A DNA stretch of 64,000 bases from Nematocida homosporus (taxonomy: Eukaryota; Microsporidia): NCBI RefSeq assembly GCF_024244095.1, contig NW_026250688.1, forward strand, positions 62,001-126,000. The letters run 5' to 3'. The notes under the pieces are model-generated. The model saw nothing but the letters and a program-made list of their open reading frames with translations. It was not told the DNA's origin and made no database searches. The translations under genes were made by a program, and so were the position numbers. Every line of letters begins with the position of its first letter. Position 1 is the first letter of the stretch. Shown here one piece after another: positions 28,335-37,045 of the stretch.

Positions 28335-29018
28335 TCGAGTCAAATTACGGCAAGTTTTGATATCAATAAATAGCTGATTGTGTGTAGCTTTGGAATTAAG
28401 TGCATTAAGTAGATTGTGTGGATTAAGTAGATTGTGTGGATGGTGTGAATAAAGATGTATGCTGATCGTATGGCAGCATTGCAGTCGCTGTTCTGTTAAA
28501 AAGTAGAGATATACATGGGGACGTGTAAGATAACAGCAGATCCTTTGTTAAGATACACATGTTCAGCACATTTGATTTCTAGACTATAAAATGTCATATC
28601 TGTTGCTTGATGTTAAAATGGTTTATTAGATCTTGTTTTGACTTAAGATAATGAAATCTAATTAGAATTAGAATATAAAGCAAAGTAAAAATGAATTTGG
28701 ATTGAGTTTATTTCTGATTTAGTTTGGGTTTATTTCTGATTTAAAGTTTAAGATTTGAACTAGTCTAGTCTAGTTTATAGTTTGAATGGGAATGAGATGT
28801 AATAAGCATAATAAACATTAGCAGACATTTATTGAGATTACTACTAACACGTAGCTTTAATATAACCAGGACATTAACCATTTTAGTTTTGCATATCTAA
28901 TGACGTCATCCTCTCATCCACCCAGATTTGTCTAATAAAAGAGACCATCCATCGCAAAGCATCTCTTTAGCAGAGTATGTATTGGTTAAGGGGTGTTATA
29001 CATCCTATGGGCATTGTA
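28335..29018. other. 684-bp spacer with family A copy 2
   Basis: The left part has a GATTAAGTAGATTGTGTG duplication (about 28400-28440) and CGTATGGCAGCATTG (28470), a form of the family A module. The middle is AT-rich without a gene. The right end holds the family A core. The next minus-strand gene ends only 29 bp after it. Confidence 0.6.
28856..28990. repeat. Dispersed repeat family A, copy 2
   Basis: The core at 28901-28990 begins TGACGTCATCC, holds CTAATAAAAG, and ends GTATTGGTTAAG. Upstream, CTTTAATATAACC (28856) and TTTTGCATATCTA (28887) match copy 1 at 15131-15165. Confidence 0.75.
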
Positions 29019-30311
29019 TTAGTGTTCAGTGTGAGGACTGTGCGGTTTAGATGCTAACTTCAATCGATTTGAGGTGGTAGGTGGCTGAGCTTGGCTTAGA
29101 TACTCCACACACTCGTGGATGCTAGTAGAACGATTAGTTGATGCAGTTGAAAGATCTGTGAGCTTAACCTTTAATATATCCAACTCAAGCAATATATACT
29201 CAATCTGTTTTGCCGTTATGTCCAGAATAGTAACCCACTTTTTAATTACATCCGGCTCAATTACATATCTATCAAACTGGCCATTCATATACGCGTTGAG
29301 TTTATAGAAATGATTTAGAAGACTCTTTACTTGTGTATTCCAAGCCCTCTGCCAGTTTAATAAGCAGTCATTATTTAGAGCATCGTATATCTTGCTTGCA
29401 GCAGCATCAGCTGACATATTGTTGATGATATCAGGAATATTTAAACTTGCCCGGTATTCCAATACTTTCTTCACGTCACGATCGATCTCGAATTTGTAGT
29501 ACTTTCCTATGGGCGTATTAGGAAGGTTTAGAAATTCAGATGTTAATAACTGGCATCTTAGCACATGATAAAGGAAGTGTTTAAGCTGTCTTTCTGTACA
29601 AAGAATCTCTTCAGTACTACCCGGCTTTTCTATAATCCTTTTCCAAGCCTTAACAGCGACTTTGATATCATTTTCAGTCAAATCTTCAAAGTTACACAAA
29701 GAATTACTGAAATACAATATATAACGAATCATATTCCGCACAGTCCATACATCCAAAGGAATCTCAATCTGACCACCAAACTCTTCATGGCTTCTTGCTT
29801 TAAATAGATGCGTAAATTGAGTATGTGTAATTTTACTAGTTATGGGTTTGAGCTTATTAGTATAGTATTGAATCTGAAGTTGAACATTTTTAAGATAAGC
29901 CATTGTTCTAACCAATGCTACTGATAAAGACTCTCTTTCAAGATCAAAAGGACAAGAGTCATCTCTAGCACTTGATACCATAGGACAGTGGTTTAACATG
30001 GCAACAAGTAGATAATGACTAGAAAGACCAGATGACGCCTTCCTCAATACATTTGACCACTCACGCACCCACGGAATAAGCATTGGATGTACATTATCAT
30101 AAAGAGAAACACTATCTTTCTCCACAACCAGTCTGCATTGTGGATTAGCATCATATTCAATTGCAGCAAATGCAAGCACTTCCCCATCACTTCTCACAAT
30201 ACAATTATCCAACGACTCAGAATTCAATATATATCTAGCAAAACCAACCTTACTCGACCAACCCAACAACCAAACAACACCAACCCCCAAAAACTCCAAA
30301 GATAACTTCAT
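29019..30311 (-). CDS. Secreted orphan protein, 430 aa
   Basis: The ORF starts with a signal-peptide-like sequence (MKLSLEFLGVGVVWLLGW). The body is helical and soluble with scattered Cys (about 8) and no membrane segment. A Ser/Pro/His-rich tail ends in SPHTEH. I recognise no family, and I see no clear alignment with the paralogous family gene next to it, although both are minus-strand, secreted and separated by a family A repeat. A secreted, lineage-specific role is inferred from the signal peptide alone. Confidence 0.65.
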   Translation of the reverse strand: MKLSLEFLGVGVVWLLGWSSKVGFARYILNSESLDNCIVRSDGEVLAFAAIEYDANPQCRLVVEKDSVSLYDNVHPMLIPWVREWSNVLRKASSGLSSHYLLVAMLNHCPMVSSARDDSCPFDLERESLSVALVRTMAYLKNVQLQIQYYTNKLKPITSKITHTQFTHLFKARSHEEFGGQIEIPLDVWTVRNMIRYILYFSNSLCNFEDLTENDIKVAVKAWKRIIEKPGSTEEILCTERQLKHFLYHVLRCQLLTSEFLNLPNTPIGKYYKFEIDRDVKKVLEYRASLNIPDIINNMSADAAASKIYDALNNDCLLNWQRAWNTQVKSLLNHFYKLNAYMNGQFDRYVIEPDVIKKWVTILDITAKQIEYILLELDILKVKLTDLSTASTNRSTSIHECVEYLSQAQPPTTSNRLKLASKPHSPHTEH

Positions 30312-30684
30312 ATCTCTCTTTTTTATCTTAAAACCCAGACTTTAAATCCATCAAACTACTCCACCCTTATCTCAACAAAACAATCAAAACCACCAGATAA
30401 GAGCTATTTTATACTAAAAACTCAATACAGCTGCTTTATTTCCATCTCTAACCCAACACTAGATCTTGTCTACGGCAAACACATTATCTTCATAATCAAT
30501 AAATTGAATCCAAACTAACTCACTACTAATTCACTACCAACTCAACCCAAACTCACTACTAACACACTACTAACTTCACAAGTCGAAAACCTCACCAGCA
30601 AATTTGGCAGCGATGAGTCACTCAGTCTCTCACAGTTAATAGATACTTAATTACGTCTAAACCTATCCAAGTATTATATATCGC
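30312..30684. other. 373-bp spacer upstream of the 430-aa secreted protein
   Basis: AT-rich sequence with CTCACTACTAACTC-type AC-rich units around 30520-30570. No gene or structured RNA was recognised. Confidence 0.5.
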
Positions 30685-30936
30685 TTATTTGCTACGGCGC
30701 TTTTGAAGAACATCTTGCATGGCCAAGTGTTTCTTATCGCAACGAACACTTTTGATTGAGATTCCTTTGATATAAGCTTCAGGATATGAGTAGATATCAT
30801 CTTTAAAAGCATTTTTGATATGCAGGTTCATCCAAAGATCGCATTTATAAAGGATTCCCGTATATACACTGCCGCTTTTAAGCTCAACGGTTATGGGGTG
30901 GCCACGAGCAATACGAATGACAGTCAGAGGGTACAT
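30685..30936 (-). CDS. LSM4: Sm-like protein LSm4
   Basis: The 83-aa protein is a minimal Sm fold. It starts MYPLTVIRIARGHPITVELK, as LSm4 proteins do. The Sm1 motif covers about residues 11-43 (ELKSGSVYTGILYKCDLWMN). Sm2 is at about 53-66 (YIKGISIKSVR, replacing the usual I-R-G-N). It should join the LSm2-8 ring that binds the U6 snRNA 3' end in the nucleus and the LSm1-7 ring in mRNA decay. The long C-terminal tail of yeast and animal LSm4 is missing. A U6 gene lies 20 kb away in this window. Confidence 0.9.
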   Translation of the reverse strand: MYPLTVIRIARGHPITVELKSGSVYTGILYKCDLWMNLHIKNAFKDDIYSYPEAYIKGISIKSVRCDKKHLAMQDVLQKRRSK

Positions 30937-31412
30937 AAAAATATAAATTGGGTCTCTAGTATTAGTATTAGTTTAGATTGAGTTGAGTTGAGTTTAGATT
31001 GGTATTGGTATTGGGTTTAGATTGGGTTGGGTTTAGATTGGTATTGGATTGGGTTGGTAGTTGATTTAGATAGAAGATAGTTGGGAAAGATAAAATGGTT
31101 TGGAAGTCGGCTGGTTTAGTATTGGGTTTAGTTTGAGTTGGTAGTTGAGATGGTAGTTGAGTTGGTATTTTGATAGTAATGAGATAAGATATAAATGAGA
31201 TAGTATTTTGATAGCATTTGAGATAAGATAGTAATGAGATAGTATTTTGATAGTAATGAGATAAGATAAGAATGAGATACTAATGAGATAAGATAACAAT
31301 GAGATGGTAATGAGATACTAACCCAATAGTAATGAGATAATATAGTATTTTAATAGACTAACTGGACTGGGAATGGGAAGAAGAGTACGTATTAGTCTAT
31401 TTATTGAAATGA
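30937..31412. repeat. 476-bp GT/A-rich simple array
   Basis: TTGGTATTGGGTTTAGATTGGG units (30970-31060) give way to ATGAGATAAGATAGTAATGAG and GTATTTTGATAG units (31150-31340). ORFs within it are simple-sequence. The sequence upstream of LSM4 is part of it. Confidence 0.75.
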
Positions 31413-32558
31413 TTAAGCGGGCCGGCATAGGGAAAGGAGTTTAGTGCCGGCGAAGTAGAGAGTGAAAAGTAGTAGGGAAAGAACCAGAAGGGCGCCGGAA
31501 GAAAGGAAAATAGTGGAGTAGGGATCAGAACGAAGGAATAAAGTTTCATAAGATGAATTAACTGGAGTGTGTGTGCGATGGTAATTGAAAATCTGAGCCT
31601 CAGTAAGATTATCAAGATCTTGTAAGAGTTTATCTCGGGCTTGGAAGTTTTGGTGTAGCCAAGTATTGGAATTAGTTTCAATTCCTTTTTCAAAAGGCAG
31701 ATAGTCTAAAATCAAAGTAATAGGCATCTTTTGGCGATGTCCTTTACAAATCTCTTCTGGAGTATAGTACTCTGCTGGATACTTAGTTGGATCTAAAGAT
31801 TTGATATAAAGTGTGCAATTGATTATGCAATCTAAATGTGTGTGAAGTTCATCAATAAAGAGTTTGAATCCTTTGACTCGAGGAAAGATAACTTTCTTAT
31901 GTACTGCTGAGACACAATCGGGTAGACTAGGTGGACAATTGGGATCTTTTTCTAATCGCCGTTTCTGTTGTTCATCTAAGAATGTAAAGTCTTTTTGTTT
32001 TGTTCCCTTATCAATAAAAGTCCCTTCTGGGAAGATAACCAGACTAAATTGCTTTTCTTGATTGAGCAACTCACAAGCTTCCTTAATCTTAGGCGCATCT
32101 TTCTTCATTTCCCGACTTAGTAGAATGAAGTTCAACATTCGCATACCCATTCCTAAGAAGAAGATTGAGCCAATTCCTTCCTTAGCTACAAACCTAATGT
32201 TCTGCTTCTTAAGTTGTAACAAAGCTGACCAGATAAAGATCCAGTCTAAATAAGTAATGTGATTAGATAAGAGAATAGATTTAGCATCCTTTTTTTCAGC
32301 TATTCTCTTATCATAAATAACTTGGGCATTTCCACCCACGGCAATCGCAATCAAAGAATGAGTGATAACTAGCCATAATTTACCTACATGAACTTTGAAT
32401 TTGCGCATATCAAAGTTAAACCAAGTCAAAATTTCATGATAAAGAAAGACTAAAGGAATCAAAGTAGTACACATAACTAGATAAAAGACCAAGGAAAGGA
32501 AGAAAAAAGAGGCCTTTAAGTATGAAGAGATAGAGATACGAGAGAACTCACTTTTCAT
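31413..32558 (-). CDS. 1-acylglycerol-3-phosphate / lysocardiolipin-type acyltransferase
   Basis: The 381-aa PlsC-family enzyme has the NHxxxxD motif (LLSNHITYLDW, about 95-105) and the FPEGT motif (VIFPEGTFID, about 172-181). The mid-region PRVKGFKLFIDEL and late WLHQNFQARDKLLQDL fit the AGPAT3-5/LCLAT1 branch. Hydrophobic segments at about 12-40 and about 350-375 suggest an ER membrane protein with both ends anchored. It would acylate lysophosphatidic acid or a related lysophospholipid. Substrate preference cannot be read from sequence. It abuts simple-repeat spacers on both sides. Confidence 0.85.
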   Translation of the reverse strand: MKSEFSRISISSYLKASFFFLSLVFYLVMCTTLIPLVFLYHEILTWFNFDMRKFKVHVGKLWLVITHSLIAIAVGGNAQVIYDKRIAEKKDAKSILLSNHITYLDWIFIWSALLQLKKQNIRFVAKEGIGSIFFLGMGMRMLNFILLSREMKKDAPKIKEACELLNQEKQFSLVIFPEGTFIDKGTKQKDFTFLDEQQKRRLEKDPNCPPSLPDCVSAVHKKVIFPRVKGFKLFIDELHTHLDCIINCTLYIKSLDPTKYPAEYYTPEEICKGHRQKMPITLILDYLPFEKGIETNSNTWLHQNFQARDKLLQDLDNLTEAQIFNYHRTHTPVNSSYETLFLRSDPYSTIFLSSGALLVLSLLLFTLYFAGTKLLSLCRPA

Positions 32559-33328
32559 TAGGCAAAAAAATAGTTTGCTCTAAATAGTTTACCATTGAAA
32601 CAACAAACAAAGCATCTCAAACCATTCGGTATCATAAATCAAAATCCAATCAGTATCCAGTCCAATTTCAAAACAAGTCTTTTTATCATTCACTAAATAA
32701 CAACTTTTAAATCATCAAAATTTATCAATATATTGCGTTAATATAAGATTAAGTTGAGTTGGGTTAGATTAAGTTGAGTTGGGGTGGGGTGATGTTAAGT
32801 TGGGGTGGGGTGATATAATGTGATGTTAAGTTAAGTTGGGTTAAGTTGAGATGAGGTGAGGTGATGTTAAGTTGAGATGAGGTAACATGATGTTAAGTTA
32901 AGTTGAGGTGATATAAGGTGATGTTAAGTTAAGTTGAGATAAGTTAAGTTGTAGTGTTCACTCTGAACAGCACCATTCTATTGAGTTAGTATTGAGTTAG
33001 TTGTATTACAGTATGTTTCACAGGAGATACACACAAGTTACTGCATCTTTGTTCTTCTTCAGCAGTTCCAATGAGTTAATAGTGGATTGGGTTGAGTTGA
33101 GTTGTGTTAGAGATTGATAGAGTACACTCCAAACTATAAATATATGATCTATTGAGTTTAAGAAGCCATCAACCCAATTAGTTGTTGTACACGTCATAGC
33201 CAATGTTAATACTTTATTCAATAAATCTGAAGAGTGTCTAATCTGATTATATCTTAGTAGAAGTTAGTATTAGATGAGTATTAGATGAGTATTAGATGAG
33301 TAATTACTTACTAACAAGACCTAAGCTA
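32559..33328. other. 770-bp repeat-rich spacer
   Basis: 32750-32960 is a GTTAAGTTGAGATGAGGTGATG-like array. 33076-33256 is family B copy 1. 33255-33300 has three TATTAGATGAG units. No credible gene; the 67-aa minus ORF at 33018 lies inside the repeat. Confidence 0.65.
33076..33256. repeat. Dispersed repeat family B, copy 1
   Basis: Collinear matches to 39797-39968 include AGTGGATTGGGTTGAGTTG, AGAGATTGATAGAG, CAACCCAATTAGTTGTTG, a TACGTCAT-like site, AATACTTTATTCAATAAAT and GAGTGTCTAATCTGATTAT. The other copy lies just downstream of the 37-kb secreted-protein gene. Confidence 0.82.
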
Positions 33329-34408
33329 CTATTGTGGCTGGTAGATGTTAGTATAGCCAACTCCATAGGATTTAAGCAAGAAAAGCTGCTCAGAAACACC
33401 GGCATTAATTTCGGCCTCAGATCGTTGATACTTCTCAATCGTATACGTATACTTAAGAATCTTCTCTAATAGCCATAAACGGTCTTTACCCGCCTGAGAA
33501 ACAGGTCTAATCAGCACAGAACTTACATCCGGACTAGTTAGAGGTAGTAAGGAAAAGACAAAAGACTCAACTTTATAGTCATAAGCCCCACTCCTCCTTA
33601 TACTCCGCAATAACTCTTTAATAGCTACAGCCGACCTCTCTTCTGGAGTCTTATGCAACAAAGAATCCGTACCATCAACCGTATACTCAGCAAAGTAAAC
33701 CGAATTCTTACCCATCGCCAGTAACAAAGTCCCATACCCCGGGGTCCCACTACTGTTCGTCCGATTTCCAATATCATTATAAACCTTCACTCGGGAAGTA
33801 ATACTCTTCAAAGCATCGCGATGACAATTAGTAATCCGATGCAGGACATCACTACCCAGTCGAGCCGAGTAGTTCACACTAACCATTCTCTCCAACTCTT
33901 CCCGCCGTGTCCAACAAACCGGTTTTAAACTAGAAACCGCATCCACTAACAATAAAACCTCACCATCTACCGCCGGATAGATAGCCCGTTTCACAATCTT
34001 TATTTCAACCGTCAATCCAAACTGTCCCAAGATCTTACAATAGACCGACTTAATCAAATCAATACTAATTCCCGCCCCACGACCCGAATTCGTACATCCC
34101 TCTAAAGTCAACCGCCAAGGCACCCGACAAAATCCCGCCAGTAATAACAAATACTCTAAAACTTCAGGAATTGTATTAATCCGACAAACTACTCGATCTA
34201 CTCCTCCCCGTAACACACCCGGTTCCACCACTAATTCTCCGATCTTTTCTTTCATTTCCAGTCCCAAACTTAATCTTTGTACTATTCCCATATACTCACG
34301 CCATCTACTTTCACCCGGCCGAATTTCAGACGAAGATATCTTAAGACTTTTTCGACTTATCAACGCTAACGTAACAGATATAGAGATATCAGAAGTAGCA
34401 ATCTCCAT
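33329..34408 (-). CDS. RCL1: RNA 3'-terminal phosphate cyclase-like protein Rcl1
   Basis: I start at ATG 34408 (359 aa); the longer frame would need TTG. The RTC/Rcl1 fold is visible: LTLEGCTNSGRGAGISIDLIKS, KRAIYPAVDGEVLLLVDAV, YSARLGSD, NSSGTPGYGTLLLAMG and the C-terminal LLPLTSPDVSSVLIRP. Rcl1 acts with Bms1 in the nucleolus for early pre-18S rRNA cleavage and lacks the cyclase nucleophile; the GTPGYG region and overall layout favour Rcl1 over true RtcA. It is divergent from the RINT1/TIP20-like gene, with 33 bp between start codons. Confidence 0.85.
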   Translation of the reverse strand: MEIATSDISISVTLALISRKSLKISSSEIRPGESRWREYMGIVQRLSLGLEMKEKIGELVVEPGVLRGGVDRVVCRINTIPEVLEYLLLLAGFCRVPWRLTLEGCTNSGRGAGISIDLIKSVYCKILGQFGLTVEIKIVKRAIYPAVDGEVLLLVDAVSSLKPVCWTRREELERMVSVNYSARLGSDVLHRITNCHRDALKSITSRVKVYNDIGNRTNSSGTPGYGTLLLAMGKNSVYFAEYTVDGTDSLLHKTPEERSAVAIKELLRSIRRSGAYDYKVESFVFSLLPLTSPDVSSVLIRPVSQAGKDRLWLLEKILKYTYTIEKYQRSEAEINAGVSEQLFLLKSYGVGYTNIYQPQ

Positions 34409-34441
34409 ATTACAAAAAATTGTTTGCACATCTATTCTAGA
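34409..34441. promoter_or_regulatory. 33-bp bidirectional promoter region
   Basis: The only sequence between the ATGs of RCL1 (minus) and the RINT1/TIP20-like gene (plus). It contains ATTACAAAAAATTG next to the RCL1 start. Both promoters must overlap it or extend into the coding regions. Confidence 0.5.
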
Positions 34442-36226
34442 ATGAAACAAAGCGACTTAATCGAAATTGAGGCCAAAGTTGCCCAATTACTAAAAGAGGA
34501 AAGAAGTAAAGAAAGTCAACGTAAAGTTCTTTTAACCGAAATTCAAGCTAGTATTCAAGATAGGAAGAGTTTATTAGGCCGATTGGAGGCAGAGAAATCG
34601 GAAAGAGTAGATAAGGTGAAGTTGAAAATGGATGCAATAACTAGGGCTAAAGTTGTGGTTACTGATAAGGAGAACCAGGAGAGAGAGAAAAAGAAGGCTG
34701 AATTAAGAAAACAGTACGAACAGACTATAGTTGGCGTAAATACGATTGAGTTAGTTTTGGCTCAGAATATGAAAATGACTGTAGATAAGATAATGGTTAT
34801 GAAAAAAGAGGCTGAATTATCTGGATTTCAAAACTTAGCTAGTGCGATTAAAGAGTACTTAATAGAGAGATTGGGAGAGTTTGTATTGGAAGTTAAATCA
34901 TTAGTAGGTGAATTACGCGTAGATAAGATAATTGGACTAGTAAAAGGACTAGCTCGGTCATTAGGAGTAGTTGAGACGGTTTATGATGATTTAGAGAGTC
35001 GGCGTGGGTTCTGGTTGGATATTTACTTTACTAAGTTGTACGAACAGTTTGGTCATCATTTCCTAGGGGAGTTTCAGACCAATCGCCTGGATAAACCAGA
35101 ATGGTACTTGGAGTACTTGTTGAACTCTTTAACCGATCATGAGAAGGTCTTTACTATTCTAGCCCAAGTAGATGAGATGGAAGGTCATGAAGAAGTAGTT
35201 GATTTAGAGAGGGAAGAGAGTGGGAGTGAAAGTGAAAGTGATGGTAATGGATTAAGTCGAGCTAGAACTTTCTACTTCCTGGGACTTATTGAACGGATGA
35301 TCAGAAAGATAGTTTATGAAAAGTTCTTGGAAACAGTCTTTAGTTCTTCTCGGCAACGGCGGCAGTTAATTCTTCATCATGCTGAGGAGGTAGGTCGGTT
35401 TTATCAAGTATTAAAGACTCAGTATGGGTATACGGAACAGTTGACTTTACAGGCGGCTGAATTGGGGCGACTGATGGACTTATTTATTGGTGAGGCTGAG
35501 ACTGAACTAGGCCGGATTTTAACTAAGAATCATACGGAATGGTCGGATTCATTACGTCATCTATTAAAGAAGGTCTTTTCTGAATCGGTGGCTTTGCATT
35601 GGGTAGTGCCTAATGTACATAATATATTGATATCAGCTGTGGTGCGTAAGTACTTATCTGGGGTAGGAGTCTTTTTGAACGCCTTTTCCTATCACAAGCC
35701 GGAGGAAGAGGCTATTCTGTTACTGTTTTTAGAGGAGGTAGTTTACTTAGAGGAAGAGTTACTGGATATGGAGAATGATTTAGGGGAGGCTAATGGAGAA
35801 GTTACGGTCTTAGAAGTATCATTTGTAGCTGAGTTTAAGGAAGTATTTAAGTCATTATTTAATAGTTTGATAGGAGATAAGGTGGAGGGGTGTATTAGGC
35901 CATTGGCGAGGTATAGGTTCTTTGAGGAGAATGAGGCGGAAGAGATTGTAGCTGATTTAGGGGTGGTAGTTCGGGATTTACTGGCGCCGATAGAGAATGA
36001 AGCGATTTTGGCCGAGGTTAAAGAGACGATTCAAGAGAGATTGGATGAGTACTTGGTTAGTTATATGATTTTTGATAATATTAGTGATCTATCTGATCTG
36101 GATAAAATCAAAAACATTCTTTCAGATATTCTTGATTTGCTTAAAGAACATGGTATAGGGACGAGTTTACCTAAATCCTGGCAGAAATGTCAAGAGATTA
36201 CTGATGAAATTGCTGAGGAAGAGTAA
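34442..36226 (+). CDS. RINT1/Tip20-like subunit of the Dsl1/NRZ ER tethering complex
   Basis: Starting at ATG 34442 the protein is 594 aa. The first 110 residues are coiled-coil (heptad Leu/Ile with Lys/Glu). The diagnostic segment is HHFLGEFQTNRLDKPEWYLE at about 203-222, matching the RINT1/Tip20 hallmark around Q-T-N-x-L-x-K-P-E-W. An acidic Ser stretch at about 260-275 and helical C-terminal bundles follow. RINT1/Tip20 tethers COPI vesicles returning to the ER. The zeta subunit of COPI is also encoded in this window. The protein is shorter than the roughly 700-790 aa of yeast and human relatives. Confidence 0.75.
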   Translation: MKQSDLIEIEAKVAQLLKEERSKESQRKVLLTEIQASIQDRKSLLGRLEAEKSERVDKVKLKMDAITRAKVVVTDKENQEREKKKAELRKQYEQTIVGVNTIELVLAQNMKMTVDKIMVMKKEAELSGFQNLASAIKEYLIERLGEFVLEVKSLVGELRVDKIIGLVKGLARSLGVVETVYDDLESRRGFWLDIYFTKLYEQFGHHFLGEFQTNRLDKPEWYLEYLLNSLTDHEKVFTILAQVDEMEGHEEVVDLEREESGSESESDGNGLSRARTFYFLGLIERMIRKIVYEKFLETVFSSSRQRRQLILHHAEEVGRFYQVLKTQYGYTEQLTLQAAELGRLMDLFIGEAETELGRILTKNHTEWSDSLRHLLKKVFSESVALHWVVPNVHNILISAVVRKYLSGVGVFLNAFSYHKPEEEAILLLFLEEVVYLEEELLDMENDLGEANGEVTVLEVSFVAEFKEVFKSLFNSLIGDKVEGCIRPLARYRFFEENEAEEIVADLGVVVRDLLAPIENEAILAEVKETIQERLDEYLVSYMIFDNISDLSDLDKIKNILSDILDLLKEHGIGTSLPKSWQKCQEITDEIAEEE

Positions 36227-37045
36227 GTTTGACTTTGTTGTTTAGTAAGTTTGGCTGGAAGGTATACATTGGTGCGAAGTCTCTGCTAAGGACTGGTCGT
36301 GATTGCAGATAGTGCTGTAAAGAATAGGCAACGAATGGAATTCATTGGGTAGTATGGAAGTTCAGTGAAATCTAATGGCGCAAGCCACTTCACAGATAAA
36401 TAATAAAGTGCAGTATCTGCTTTAAATCTAACCGAACTAATCTCAAGAGTGATGCTGCATGATCTGGACAGAGTTTAATGAACCGTCTGCCTTTAAGTAG
36501 CTCAATCTTGGTGATAGAAAGTTAGGACTTAGAGTAAGACTAAATAGCAAATAGTGGTTTTGTGTATTGTAATGGTTTAGGTGAGTAGTTGGTTTTGTGT
36601 AAGTAGGTGGTTTTGGAGGAGTAGTTGGGTTAAAGTATTAGAGGAAAGCTAACTCAATAGTAATCTGAATAAAATGATCGTAGATAAGGACTATAACATT
36701 TATGTACCTATTGAGTTGTTAGTATTGTGTCCCTGGGGAGAATACAGAGCTCTCAACCAAACATATTCTACGAGAGACACGTCATCATTCATATTAGTAT
36801 TGGGCTGCTTAAAGTAGTACGGAATAAACATCTAAGTTCTTTGTTCTGGTAACTAACTTGTCTAAGAGTAGAGATATATTGAGATCCTCATTAAGATGTG
36901 TGGGGAATGGTACAGACACTACAGTTAGTATTGGGCAGTACAGATACACCTTTTGCTTTGGTGTAGCACAATTAATATACTTTCTTATCTACTCTTTTGA
37001 GAGATCAGTTTTCATTTAGATAAATTTACTTTGGTTTTGAAAATT
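36227..37045. other. 819-bp spacer without recognised gene
   Basis: Unlike most spacers here, the first 330 bp are not simple-sequence. They include a small hairpin (TGGCGCAAGCCA at about 36375) and a palindromic GCAGTATCTGC at about 36412, so an unrecognised RNA is possible. From 36560 GT-rich units appear. A CACGTCATC motif at 36779 weakly resembles the family A core. The last 60 bp form the AT-rich promoter of the secreted-protein gene. Confidence 0.5.

Noticed and set aside
33018..33221. 67-aa minus-strand ORF
   Set aside because: It lies within repeat family B and is not preserved as a frame in copy 2.
36370..36440. Possible U2 snRNA: ATCTAATGGCGCAAGCC hairpin followed by AAGTGCAGTATCTG
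   Set aside because: It resembles the U2 branch-site-pairing region, but the GCTAAGATCA segment needed to pair with U6 is absent, no Sm site or stem-loop II follows, and GCAGTATCTGC is itself a palindrome that could arise by chance.
36495..36515. A-box-like TAGCTCAATCTTGG
   Set aside because: No B-box or cloverleaf follows within tRNA distance.
37031..37045. Upstream TTG/GTG starts for the secreted family genes, RCL1, RINT1/TIP20-like, zeta-COP and gamma-tubulin
   Set aside because: Non-ATG starts are not expected for nuclear genes; each has a good in-frame ATG a few codons later, which was used.
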